64,000 bases of DNA, taken from Thalassoglobus polymorphus (GTDB lineage: Bacteria; Planctomycetota; Planctomycetia; Planctomycetales; Planctomycetaceae). The translations under genes were made by a program, and so were the position numbers. Below, piece by piece: positions 53,801-61,486 of this stretch; position 1 is the first letter of the stretch; every line of letters begins with the position of its first letter. The notes beneath the pieces are model-generated. The model was not told the origin of the DNA and did no database searches. It saw only the letters and a program-made list of their open reading frames with translations. The DNA is taken from positions 5,220,001 to 5,284,000 of the forward strand of contig NZ_CP036267.1 of NCBI RefSeq assembly GCF_007744255.1, written 5' to 3'.

Positions 53801-54411
53801 AAGTGGTCGGCATGTTCGCGAACAGTGTTTTCCAGGGTGTATTGGTGATGTCCGAATCGAACTTCAAGAAAGTCTTTCCACAGCAAACCGGGTTTCAATA
53901 TTTTCTGATCGAAACTCCCGTCACGGCGGCAGATGAGGTTTCAGCGATTTTGGAATCGAACCTGGGGGACTACGGCTTCGATGCGGAACTGGTCTCGGAC
54001 CGCTTGTCGAATTTCCTGGCGGTCCAGAATACGTATCTCTCAACATTCCAGACACTGGGGGGATTGGGATTACTCCTCGGAACGATCGGGCTCGCGACAG
54101 TGATGTTGCGAAACGTTCTGGAGCGGCGCGGAGAATTGGCACTCATGCGTGCAATTGGGTTCCGTCAATTGCAGGTTGGACAACTGGTTGTCTACGAGAA
54201 CGCATTCCTGTTGCTGTGTGGACTGGTCCTCGGATCGGTCTCTGCGTTGCTCGCGATGGCTCCCCACCTCATCGGCTCAGTTGCTGACGTGCCGTGGAAA
54301 AGCTTACTGCTCCTGTTAGTCGCCGTCTTTCTCGTGGGGATGGTTTCCGTAGTCATTGCCGTGCGTGCCGCAGTAAAAACGCCAATTTTATCAACGCTTC
54401 GAGGTGAGTAA
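50881..54411 (+). CDS. Large FtsX-type ABC transporter permease
   Basis: 1176 residues from ATG 50881 (TTG at 50878 is adjacent). One N-terminal helix (TNLAVVLGVIAATAVIGGAL) is followed by a large periplasmic domain (about 40-550). Then come membrane helices in two FtsX-like blocks (LGFSFFLILAAIILVGLLF; LILATAGGLG-like segments near 1060-1170 with TFQTLGGLGLLLGTIGLATV and ERRGELALMRAIGFR). The 10-TM two-block layout resembles MacB/LolC-type permeases fused end to end. No ATPase gene is adjacent, so a partner must be encoded elsewhere. Substrate unknown. Confidence 0.85.
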   Translation: MQVRSLLLKSLRYYWRTNLAVVLGVIAATAVIGGALVVGDSVRESLRQMSLDRLGEIDHAITGVRFFREHLADDVESDDVRVAPAIIMQGSVVHELPADASNDTPETETKTLRAGQVQVVGTDQRLWEMLETNDIAAPEEGEVVLNERVANQISASLGDQLSVIVEIPASIPRDSLLGDREETVTELVLTVSAIAPEESGLGRFGLNPSQQIPLNLFINLQDLQSQTGLAEVRRSRRNPIAKPARINAMFFSMKENSRESILPGVAEQLTSDIAKHVSLSDLALRIVENQEHGYLSLESEQMILENSLSEQAIEAANQIDAAVSPVLVYLLNEIWNPENPDQYSMYSIIAGIDPVLPKPFGPFEFQGESTQLKPGEVYLNDWIAKDLEVGFGDSIQVKYHVVGDRGELPEDEASFKVAGIVKLQGVADDTGFTPNVPGVTDAKTYGQWRQPFPLKEDMITDRDDLYWDNTETDREDDYRTTPKIFTSLETAQSIWNSRYGNLTSVRFAPKNGQPLAEVQEEFEAKFLSSLKPTSTGLIVQPIKAVGLQASAGTTDFTGLFLGFSFFLILAAIILVGLLFRLGIETRLSEFGLLLALGLTPKQVRRLFLSEGTILVLIGGVLGSVAAVCYAGVMVYGLKTWWYGAIGTQFLFLSIQPGSLITGLLITVVVAIGVVFRVLWQTRKQSTRSLLNGESAGTALASAAQNRLSKWVAISSFTVSMLLLVSMLTGLIPDIEAFGGFSWKIVLFFVVGIGMLVSGLAAISAVLGSNDAVKIQGAVSVARAKLGLRNAARNRQRSVMTASLIASATFIIVAVGAGQQNPAGLEPVAQSGNGGFTLVAETNIPVLNDLNTEEGRSKLGFDVLNEKQNAILDQATVMPFRVKPGENASCLNLYQTQLPTVLGIPDDVLQEFIEKNRFRFADTPGEHPWELLNEPLESGNIPVLGDMNTLMYSLHKAIGETIIVPEEETAEETLEVVGMFANSVFQGVLVMSESNFKKVFPQQTGFQYFLIETPVTAADEVSAILESNLGDYGFDAELVSDRLSNFLAVQNTYLSTFQTLGGLGLLLGTIGLATVMLRNVLERRGELALMRAIGFRQLQVGQLVVYENAFLLLCGLVLGSVSALLAMAPHLIGSVADVPWKSLLLLLVAVFLVGMVSVVIAVRAAVKTPILSTLRGE

Positions 54412-54638
54412 TTCTCAGCCGACGGAAGATTTCTACTGCGAACGACGAGAGTCCGGCAGAGCGTTGATGCTCGGTTTGTAAGCTATCTCACAACGAACTC
54501 ACAACGAAATTTGGACGTTTGACGGTTGGCAGAATTTCCCTACACTTCACAAATCTAGCAGAAAGTGTGCCACGGCTGTCGAAGAGCTCATCGCGATGGT
54601 TGATTGGGATATTGGAAATTTATCCAAGGTCAAGGATT

Positions 54639-55565
54639 ATGCCACGTGTCGATCTTCCCGCCTCATTGATCAGCTTGTTCAAAGCTGCGCGGAAGGTAGC
54701 TAACGACACAGAATGCAAGGCAGTGATCCTGCTCGCCGAGGCCGAATACGACTTTAGCGAAGTCAAAAAACTCCTGCGGGGAATCCCCCTTATCGTTGCG
54801 TCACACTTGCCGGAAGTTCAGGACGCTGTGAAAGTCGATGAGATCACGCTGGTCCCACTCAATCACGAGCCGCAAACTCGACAGGTCCAACTGAGTCAGT
54901 CTCTGCTGGAAGCGATCGCTGACGATCTGGTCCAAACTGGAGACCGCGTTGTCGCAATCTATTCCGGATTTGAAAGAGAAAACCTCGATACCCTCAGCGT
55001 GATCAATCTCAGCGAACATTTAGCACGACTGACCACTCGGGATTTACAACGACTGGAAACACAGGTTCCACTGCAAACATTGCGGAAGGTTGTTGACCTG
55101 GCAGTCGAAATCGGCCGAGAAGGTCGAGAGGCGAAAAAAGTGGGCACGATTTTCGTCGTGGGAAACCATCGCAAGGTGATGGAGATGTCCCACGAGGGGA
55201 TTCACGATCCATTTCGTGGGTACGCGAAGAAAGAGAAAATGATCACCAGCCCACGGGTACGAGAGAGCATCAAGGAAATTGCTCAAATCGACGGGGCCTT
55301 TGTGATCTCTTCTGATGGCTGCGTGATGGGTTCCGGAAGAATCCTCGATGCTCCCGCAGAAGAGTTGACACTTTCGAAAGGTCTTGGGTCTCGACACTGG
55401 GCGGCAGCTGCCATTTCGAAAGCGACGAACTCCATTGCGATTGCAATCTCTGAATCGACAGGGACAGTCCGGCTCTTTCAGGACGGAATCGTCGTCCTGC
55501 GAATCGAACCGATGCACCAGGCGATGAAGTGGCAAGATGTTGAAATCGAGCCACCGGGCGAGTAA
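54639..55565 (+). CDS. Diadenylate cyclase with PK_C-like N-terminal domain (DacZ-like)
   Basis: 308 residues from ATG 54639, with AAGGTCAAGG just upstream; 40 earlier in-frame codons are rejected. The C-terminal domain (about 200-300) has the DAC catalytic motifs: DGA at 218-220 (IDGAFVISSDG) and GSRH at 250-253 (LGSRHWAAAA), close to the canonical GTRHRAA, then ISESTGTVRLF. Residues 1-125 (KAARKVANDTECKAVILLAE, GDRVVAIYSGFE) resemble the C-terminal domain of pyruvate kinase, the layout of archaeal DacZ. The product would be c-di-AMP from two ATP. No transmembrane helix, so it should be soluble. Confidence 0.82.
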   Translation: MPRVDLPASLISLFKAARKVANDTECKAVILLAEAEYDFSEVKKLLRGIPLIVASHLPEVQDAVKVDEITLVPLNHEPQTRQVQLSQSLLEAIADDLVQTGDRVVAIYSGFERENLDTLSVINLSEHLARLTTRDLQRLETQVPLQTLRKVVDLAVEIGREGREAKKVGTIFVVGNHRKVMEMSHEGIHDPFRGYAKKEKMITSPRVRESIKEIAQIDGAFVISSDGCVMGSGRILDAPAEELTLSKGLGSRHWAAAAISKATNSIAIAISESTGTVRLFQDGIVVLRIEPMHQAMKWQDVEIEPPGE

Positions 55566-55610
55566 GGGTTTTCTTGCAATTGGGTAAAAGTAATCCCATT
55601 TACGAGTGAA

Positions 55611-56096
55611 TCACTCAGTCTTCGAATATTGTTCTGCAAATTCCAAGACGCGCAAGTCGATCATTTCACGAAATGACTCGACGTCGAAATCATCGACCTT
55701 CTGATAGTTTTTTCGGTTCATAATTTCTCGATTCCGAACCGTCCCCTTGGTGACTAATTCAACAATGGCTGTCGGGGTGAACGGAGAGACTGTCATCTCG
55801 AATCGGCTATATCGCGACTCCGGGGACTTCCCGGGGACGAGGTGGATATCATCCCGCGTCAGTCGACCACCCCAACCATCTTCACCGAGGACAGTTTGGT
55901 ATTCAAACCCGGGCAAATGATCGACCAGTCGTTTCATGCACTCCTCGACGTGCTCTGACAGCTCCAGTCGAAAGCCAGAGTGCATCGTCCTCAGCTGATC
56001 GAGCGAAAGCTTCTCCTCGACCTCAGCACGAGTCCGTTCATCTTTATCTTTGACGCCACGTTGAATAGCGCGTTTGAGTCGATCATCAAAGTTCAT
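55611..56096 (-). CDS. Conserved planctomycete-type hypothetical protein
   Basis: 161 residues from ATG 56096, with GGGAGG upstream; a longer frame to 56174 is rejected. No named domain. It is charged and mostly helical at the N-terminus (MNFDDRLKRAIQRGVKDKDE), then mixed with LGEDGWGGRLTRDDIHL and a beta segment FEMTVSPFTPTAIVELVTKG. There is no signal or membrane helix. I recall similar proteins in other planctomycetes but with no function. It is convergent with the DAC gene. Confidence 0.72.
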   Translation of the reverse strand: MNFDDRLKRAIQRGVKDKDERTRAEVEEKLSLDQLRTMHSGFRLELSEHVEECMKRLVDHLPGFEYQTVLGEDGWGGRLTRDDIHLVPGKSPESRYSRFEMTVSPFTPTAIVELVTKGTVRNREIMNRKNYQKVDDFDVESFREMIDLRVLEFAEQYSKTE

Positions 56097-56408
56097 CGAT
56101 ACCTCCCGATCTGAAGCGGCCAACATGGGCCGAAAAATGTTTTGAATCGTTGGAATTTTTGATTTGAGAAGCAAGTGATAAACAGTGAATTTGATATCAG
56201 GAAAAGTCGTGAGTCTTGGCTTCTGCGTAAATTCTAGGAAAGAATGCCTGATAGGGAAAGAAGCGATCTTTCTTCTCTGCCATTCAAATCGAGATGAGAT
56301 TCTGAAAAGATTTCAAAGGAGTCACTTCTCGCCATCTCTTTCAACATGTAGCTTGTGGAGTAAATGGAGTAGTGTGTTGTTCAATTGTGATTGCAGGAAG
56401 GTCTCCTG
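56097..56408. other. 312-bp divergent intergenic region, nothing recognised
   Basis: Between the minus-strand hypothetical gene and the plus-strand small gene. Its 3' end holds the likely RBS GGAAGG for the small gene. No repeats or hairpins stood out. Confidence 0.5.
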
Positions 56409-56690
56409 ATGCAAGATTTACCGATTCATTCAGACGATCAATCTGTTCCAGTCTACGATTGCCATGTTTTAATCGGCAAACTGGATGATGGAACATTGAC
56501 TGGAATCGTCTCGAATTTACCAGAAATCACCGCCACCGCATCAAGTGAACGCGATTTACTGCGGAAGATTTCGACCGATTTCAAAACCCGAATCGTGAAG
56601 TACGCCGAAGCAAACGAAGAAATCCCCTGGCAGGAAAAGCAGAAGCCGGGACCGGGTCAGCAACAACGCTGGATTCCCGTCCACCTGTAG
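56409..56690 (+). CDS. Small hypothetical protein
   Basis: 93 residues from ATG 56409, with GGAAGG seven to eight bases upstream; the frame opens six codons earlier. The middle (VLIGKLDDGTLTGIVSNLPEITATASSERDLLRKISTDFK) looks like a small alpha/beta fold similar to HicB-type or DUF-class domains, but no clear match. It ends with a Gln/Pro/Gly-rich tail. It is cytoplasmic. It may be a real gene because of the good RBS and codon use. Function unknown. Confidence 0.6.
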   Translation: MQDLPIHSDDQSVPVYDCHVLIGKLDDGTLTGIVSNLPEITATASSERDLLRKISTDFKTRIVKYAEANEEIPWQEKQKPGPGQQQRWIPVHL

Positions 56691-56955
56691 ACCCGCCGCT
56701 GCTTCATAACACCAAACGGAATCGTGATCGAGACGCAATAAAGGCTAAGAATTCACAGGAACTGACGAACAGGAATTGAGTTCATTCTTGTCGATCCATT
56801 CAAAATCTTGAGAGTCAATCTAACCGATCCCGTTCGTCTCAACATCACGATTTCAATTTGAATCTGCGTCCCTCCGAGTCCCCCTGATAAAAAACTTACC
56901 CTCAATATCAGCTACGAATACCTCTGAAGTCCCACTCAAAGCCGATCCCTCTCAA

Positions 56956-57642
56956 ATGCTTTCAACTGCTCCAACACCCTACGATTTTCGATTCACCCTC
57001 TTCGGCATTCCGGTGCGAGTTTCGGCGTGGTTCTGGTTGCTGGGATCGTTACTCGGGTTCGATTTAGTTAAATCGGGCGTGGAGTATTTCATTGCCTGGT
57101 TGGTCGTCGTCTTTGTTTCCGTGCTGGTCCACGAGCTTGGTCATGCTCTGGTTGCTAAGGCGTTCGGATATACTCCGCGAATCCTGCTTTATCATTTTGG
57201 GGGTTTGGCGATGTACGAACCAGACTCTCGATACACACGCACAAAGTCCATCGCGGTGACACTGGCCGGGCCGGGCGCGGGGTTCACTTTGTTCGCCGTC
57301 GCGCTGGCGTTCAGCTTTGGGATGTCTTTCATTGAGGGGTCGATGTCTCCGAAATCATTTCACGTCCTCGATCAGGCCTTAGGATATTTGCTCATCGTGA
57401 ACTTCGTCTGGAGCGTTTTTAATCTGCTCCCAATTCTTCCACTGGATGGGGGGAATGTTTGCCGTGAAATCTGCACCTACTTCAGCCCCCGCAATGGCGT
57501 ACGCCTTGCTGCCCAGATCGGGGCCATTCTCGCAGGTGTGATTTGTGCCTGGTGCTTAATGCAGCAGATGTTCTTCAACGCAATGCTCATTGGTTCGTTA
57601 TGTGCTCAGAACATCTCGATCGCTCAGCAACGAAACTGGTAA
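56956..57642 (+). CDS. Site-2-type (M50) membrane metalloprotease
   Basis: 228 residues. The HExxH zinc site is in VHELGHALVAKAFG, and the third ligand region reads LLPILPLDGGN. About six hydrophobic segments surround the two motifs (for example FIAWLVVVFVSVLV and ALGYLLIVNFVWSVFNLL). The protein is a compact family member without PDZ or CBS domains. Such proteins cut substrate helices within the membrane, often in stress signalling; no substrate can be inferred. Confidence 0.88.
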   Translation: MLSTAPTPYDFRFTLFGIPVRVSAWFWLLGSLLGFDLVKSGVEYFIAWLVVVFVSVLVHELGHALVAKAFGYTPRILLYHFGGLAMYEPDSRYTRTKSIAVTLAGPGAGFTLFAVALAFSFGMSFIEGSMSPKSFHVLDQALGYLLIVNFVWSVFNLLPILPLDGGNVCREICTYFSPRNGVRLAAQIGAILAGVICAWCLMQQMFFNAMLIGSLCAQNISIAQQRNW

Positions 57643-57758
57643 CTGGCTCTGATTTTTATCGCACGCTCCGCTTTCTCTGGTTCACGGTGTAGAATCTGTG
57701 GCATCAATTCGTCAACGATGTCCATTGAATTCCTCTCCTGAAACGGGACCACGACTCT

Positions 57759-59660
57759 ATGCCCATTTCACTGCTTTTCCCTCTGCTCTATTCGTTGAAA
57801 AAACCCTGCTTCCTGCTCCTGCTCACGTTGGCTTTCTTCTCCTCTGCAACTCTCGCACATGCAGAAACGGTCAAGGTCTATTTTCTTGTCGGTCAATCAA
57901 ACATGGAAGGGAAGGGGAACCCGCTCCACCTCGACACATATCGCGATGACCCGCTGATCAAACCAACATACGCAAGCTTGAAGAACGGAGAGGACTGGCG
58001 AGTTCGGGACGATGTTTGGATCACATATCCATCGAAGGCGCGTGGGGCCAAGCATGGACAGTTGACCGTCGGATATGGAACCAAGGGAGAGAATTCTATC
58101 GGCCCTGAATTCGGGTTTGGTCATACCATCGGCAATGCGATCGACTCACCAGTGTTGCTCATTAAAATCGCTTGGGGTGGGAAATCTCTCGCGATCGACT
58201 TCCGTCCTCCCAGTGCTCCGCCATCGGAATCTGAACTCAATGCAACGTTAGAACGTTTGCAAAAACGCAACCCGGAAACAACCCTCAATAACGTCAAGGA
58301 ACAGTACGGACACTACTACCGTGAGATGATTCGCCATGCGAAGGAAGAACTCGCAGCGATCCCCACCCGGTTTCCCGAACTCAAAGATGCCGATATCGAA
58401 ATCGCAGGCTTCGTCTGGCATCAGGGATTTAACGACATTATCAATCGTGATCTACGCGAGAACAAATACGAAGATTACACAGAGTGGCTCGGTAAGTTTA
58501 TTCGCGATGTCCGCAAAGATTTAAATTCTCCCGAGATGCCATTTGTGATCGGTGAACTCAGTACTGGCGGAATCCCCAATCGTGGAGACTTCCAAATTGC
58601 TCAGGCAAACACAGCTAAACTTGACGATCTTAAAGGCAACGTCATTTTCGTTCCGACCGCAGAATATTACGACACAGCTGCCCATGATTTGTACTTGAAG
58701 GATTATTGGAAAGGGACCGACGAACAAAAAGCAGAGTGGGAGAAAGTTGGCAACGATCGACCTTACCATTACCTCGGCTCGGGAAAAACGTATTACCTGA
58801 AGGGCGTTGCATTCGGGGATGCGATTTTAAAATCGCAACAAAAATCATCCGAACAGTCAGCTGTTCGAATAATCAAAGATGTTCCTTATCTCGGCGAAGA
58901 TCGCTCTGAAAAGCTGGACCTGTATCTTCCTGCCACCAAATCAAAAACACGAACTCCTGCGATTGTGATCGTTCATGGTGGTGGATGGTTTGGAGGCGAC
59001 AAGGGAGCCAAGCGCGAGCAGAATATCGGCAAAACCTTGGCGGCGGCGGGTTATGTCTGTGCGAGCATCAACTATCGACTGGCGAAAAAGAACGGTGATC
59101 TGGCAACTCGGCTGCATGAAGTTTGGCCGGGCAATCTGCACGACTGTCAAACCGCAGTTCGCTTTTTGCGGAAACATGCTGATAAGTACAACATTGATCC
59201 AGAAAACATCGGAGCGATCGGTGGTTCCGCAGGTGGACATCTGGTAGCGGTGCTGGCATATGTTGACGAAATGGATGGACTCGACGCCACTGGACCGTAC
59301 GGAGAATTCTCTTGCCGAGTGCAGGCAGTCGTCCCAATGTATGGTGTTCACGATCTGGTCGTTCAAGCGAAACAGAGAGAGAACAGACTGACCGATGCAG
59401 ACGAAGAAATCTGCAAACAGGCTTCTCCTGTCACCTGGATTGACGCGAATGATCCCCCATCTCTAATTTTGCACGGAACGAAAGATACAACGGTTCCGGT
59501 GAAGCAGTCAGAGATCCTTCATGAAAAGCTCCAAGCTTCTCAAGCCCCCAGTGAACTGATCATCATCGAGGGAGCCCCGCACAGCTTTCACCTTCAGCCA
59601 AAGCAGAAAGATCTCCGCGAAACCGTAATCCACTTTTTCAATCAACACCTCAAGAAGTAA
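57759..59660 (+). CDS. Fused sialate O-acetylesterase-like and alpha/beta hydrolase protein
   Basis: 633 residues with a signal peptide (hydrophobic FLLLLTLAFFSSATLAHA). Domain 1 (about 35-360) is SASA/CE6-type carbohydrate esterase: VYFLVGQSNMEGKG provides the catalytic Ser and IAGFVWHQGFNDI the Asp/His block. Domain 2 (about 370-633) is an alpha/beta hydrolase with the oxyanion HGGGWFGGDKG, nucleophile GGSAGGHL, and LILHGTKDTTVPV and GAPHSFHL for Asp and His. Both are typical polysaccharide deacetylases. The fusion suggests attack on acylated glycans. The aldolase gene follows 11 bases later. Confidence 0.9.
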   Translation: MPISLLFPLLYSLKKPCFLLLLTLAFFSSATLAHAETVKVYFLVGQSNMEGKGNPLHLDTYRDDPLIKPTYASLKNGEDWRVRDDVWITYPSKARGAKHGQLTVGYGTKGENSIGPEFGFGHTIGNAIDSPVLLIKIAWGGKSLAIDFRPPSAPPSESELNATLERLQKRNPETTLNNVKEQYGHYYREMIRHAKEELAAIPTRFPELKDADIEIAGFVWHQGFNDIINRDLRENKYEDYTEWLGKFIRDVRKDLNSPEMPFVIGELSTGGIPNRGDFQIAQANTAKLDDLKGNVIFVPTAEYYDTAAHDLYLKDYWKGTDEQKAEWEKVGNDRPYHYLGSGKTYYLKGVAFGDAILKSQQKSSEQSAVRIIKDVPYLGEDRSEKLDLYLPATKSKTRTPAIVIVHGGGWFGGDKGAKREQNIGKTLAAAGYVCASINYRLAKKNGDLATRLHEVWPGNLHDCQTAVRFLRKHADKYNIDPENIGAIGGSAGGHLVAVLAYVDEMDGLDATGPYGEFSCRVQAVVPMYGVHDLVVQAKQRENRLTDADEEICKQASPVTWIDANDPPSLILHGTKDTTVPVKQSEILHEKLQASQAPSELIIIEGAPHSFHLQPKQKDLRETVIHFFNQHLKK

Positions 59661-59671
59661 AGAAGTCCTCA

Positions 59672-60472
59672 ATGCTGACGACGGGAAGAGAACTGAAACA
59701 GAAGCTGGCAACAGATGAACCGGTCGTCGGATTGATGGCAACGGACCATGCGTGGCCGTTTTTAGTGGAGATCTGCCAGAAAAGTGGACTCGATTACCTG
59801 GTCATCGATTCGGAACATGGTGACTTTTCAGACGAGTTGGTCTCCCACATTTGCCAGATAGGCCGACTCGCAAACTTTCCGGTTCTTGTTCGCACCATTT
59901 CTTGCGAGATGAGTATCGTACGCCGTGTCATCGACTTGGGACCATGTGGAATTCTGGTTCCTTCAGTTGAATCAACGACTCAACTTGACGAGGTGGAGCA
60001 GGCGATCTGCATGCCGCCACGAGGTCGACGCCGACCGGGAGGCATGGGAAATTATTGGCTGCCCAATTTTCATTATCAAACCTGGAAGTCCGAGTTCGAG
60101 GATCACTTTATTGTGATCCCACAAATCGAATCGCAAACCGGTGTCGAGAATGTCGATGCCATTGCAGCTCATCCAATTGTGACCGCGCTCGGCCTCGGAC
60201 CGTACGATTTATCCGCGGACCTGGGATGCTGCTGGGACCCCGAACACGAAGACTTCACCAATGCACTTGCAACAGTCAAGTCGGCTGCCGATGCGGTCAA
60301 CAAAAAAGTCTGGGCCGGCTGCGATGGCCCGGCACTTCGAAAGCAAGGGTACACATTCCTCTGGATCGGAACTGCAACATCAGTGCTGACCGGTGCCCTG
60401 ACCGTGGCTGTTGAAAACATCCGCCATCCAGACAATCAGACAACATCAACTCAAAACCCACCACCAGCTTAG
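59672..60472 (+). CDS. HpcH/HpaI family aldolase
   Basis: 266 residues, starting 11 bases after the fused esterase and probably in one operon. Family blocks include VIDSEHGDFSD (metal site), VLVRTISCEMSIVRRVIDLGPCGILVPSVEST and the catalytic-loop IPQIESQTGVENVDAIAAHP with ALGLGPYDLS. These cleave 2-keto-3-deoxy acids from sugar acid breakdown to pyruvate and an aldehyde. The neighbour supports carbohydrate catabolism. The exact keto-deoxy acid is unknown. Confidence 0.88.
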   Translation: MLTTGRELKQKLATDEPVVGLMATDHAWPFLVEICQKSGLDYLVIDSEHGDFSDELVSHICQIGRLANFPVLVRTISCEMSIVRRVIDLGPCGILVPSVESTTQLDEVEQAICMPPRGRRRPGGMGNYWLPNFHYQTWKSEFEDHFIVIPQIESQTGVENVDAIAAHPIVTALGLGPYDLSADLGCCWDPEHEDFTNALATVKSAADAVNKKVWAGCDGPALRKQGYTFLWIGTATSVLTGALTVAVENIRHPDNQTTSTQNPPPA

Positions 60473-60545
60473 AAACTCATCCAAGATTTTCTGGCGCATT
60501 CACAGCTTGCATCATTGATCGAAAACTGAATGACCCTGAGCGGTT

Positions 60546-61184
60546 TCAATAGAATTGACTGGAACATTCAGAAAGTTCCCATGACGCGATCGAACTGCCT
60601 TTCGTAACTGTGAACAAGACAATCGATGACCACATTTCGAGTGTCACCGGTTGCCATTGAAGTTCGATTGTTTCAGTTCTCGTCGATTCTCCATGAACGA
60701 ACTCGATGGTCACGCGTGTCGCAATTTCTTCGCCGGTTGCGTGGGAAAAGTGTAGGGCAGATTCCGATTTCCCACTGCCAATAGTCATTGCTGGCTGGAT
60801 CGGGACCGATATAACAGGCCCGTTCTTTCGGCTTAGTTGATGTGTTGTTTCGGTGGACGAAATGATCTCGACCTCGGCGATGTTCACTGCTGTGAGAGAC
60901 TCCACACGAGGAGACACAACGATAAACAATTTGTACGGCCCGGCGGTGATATCGGCGTTGTCATAGGTGTACCATTCGAATTCGATGGTGCAATCATCGA
61001 AGGTCACAGGAAATAGCCGCAGCTTGATTCTATCTTCGTTTTTTCCAGCAATCACATCGACAGATCGATAGGCCTCTACCGAGTAAGTTGTTAGTGAGTT
61101 CAGCCAAAAGAGGAATCCACTGCAACCGATTACGATCAACCCTCCACTCAAGAGACAGCCTACCACGATTGGTTTTCGACTCAT
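60546..61184 (-). CDS. Hypothetical membrane-anchored protein
   Basis: 212 residues from ATG 61184; a longer frame extends to 61223. One N-terminal membrane helix (IVVGCLLSGGLIVIGCSGFLFWL) is followed by an extracytoplasmic beta-rich region (FDDCTIEFEWYTYDNADI, VTIEFVHGESTRTETIELQW). No family is recognised. The two cysteines near the helix raise a lipoprotein possibility, but no lipobox is certain. It lies between two plus/minus transcription units. Confidence 0.6.
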   Translation of the reverse strand: MSRKPIVVGCLLSGGLIVIGCSGFLFWLNSLTTYSVEAYRSVDVIAGKNEDRIKLRLFPVTFDDCTIEFEWYTYDNADITAGPYKLFIVVSPRVESLTAVNIAEVEIISSTETTHQLSRKNGPVISVPIQPAMTIGSGKSESALHFSHATGEEIATRVTIEFVHGESTRTETIELQWQPVTLEMWSSIVLFTVTKGSSIASWELSECSSQFY

Positions 61185-61292
61185 ATCGATTCCAGAAACT
61201 TGAAGAGAGAGACACAGGTACAAACTGTACGTGATCTCAAGGATCTTTCAAACTTCCTTATCCTATTTCTCGAATGGAGGCGCGCTGCACCG

Positions 61293-61316
61293 GCACAAGG
61301 TGAAGCAAACTGCTCT
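61293..61316. repeat. Dispersed intergenic motif copy
   Basis: GCACAAGGTGAAGCAAACTG then CTCT; related to the motifs at 50808-50832 and 10223-10242. It lies just before the ahcY terminator. Confidence 0.65.
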
Positions 61317-61327
61317 GGGCACAAAAA

Positions 61328-61370
61328 AACTCTGATTCCCCAAACGGTTACCCGCTGTGGAATCAGAGTT
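61328..61370 (-). terminator. Rho-independent terminator of ahcY
   Basis: AACTCTGATTCC (61328-61339) pairs perfectly with GGAATCAGAGTT (61359-61370). On the minus strand the stem runs directly into a TTTTTTT stretch. It lies 117 bp beyond the ahcY stop. Confidence 0.9.
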
Positions 61371-61486
61371 GAAAAGTTTGTCGGGAGGGCCTGCTCCCGT
61401 CGTTTTTTCCGCTTTACAACAAAACCTCTTCTACATCTCGAAAGCTCAGTGGATGAACTCGAACCGGGAGATTTTGCTCGCTGTTC

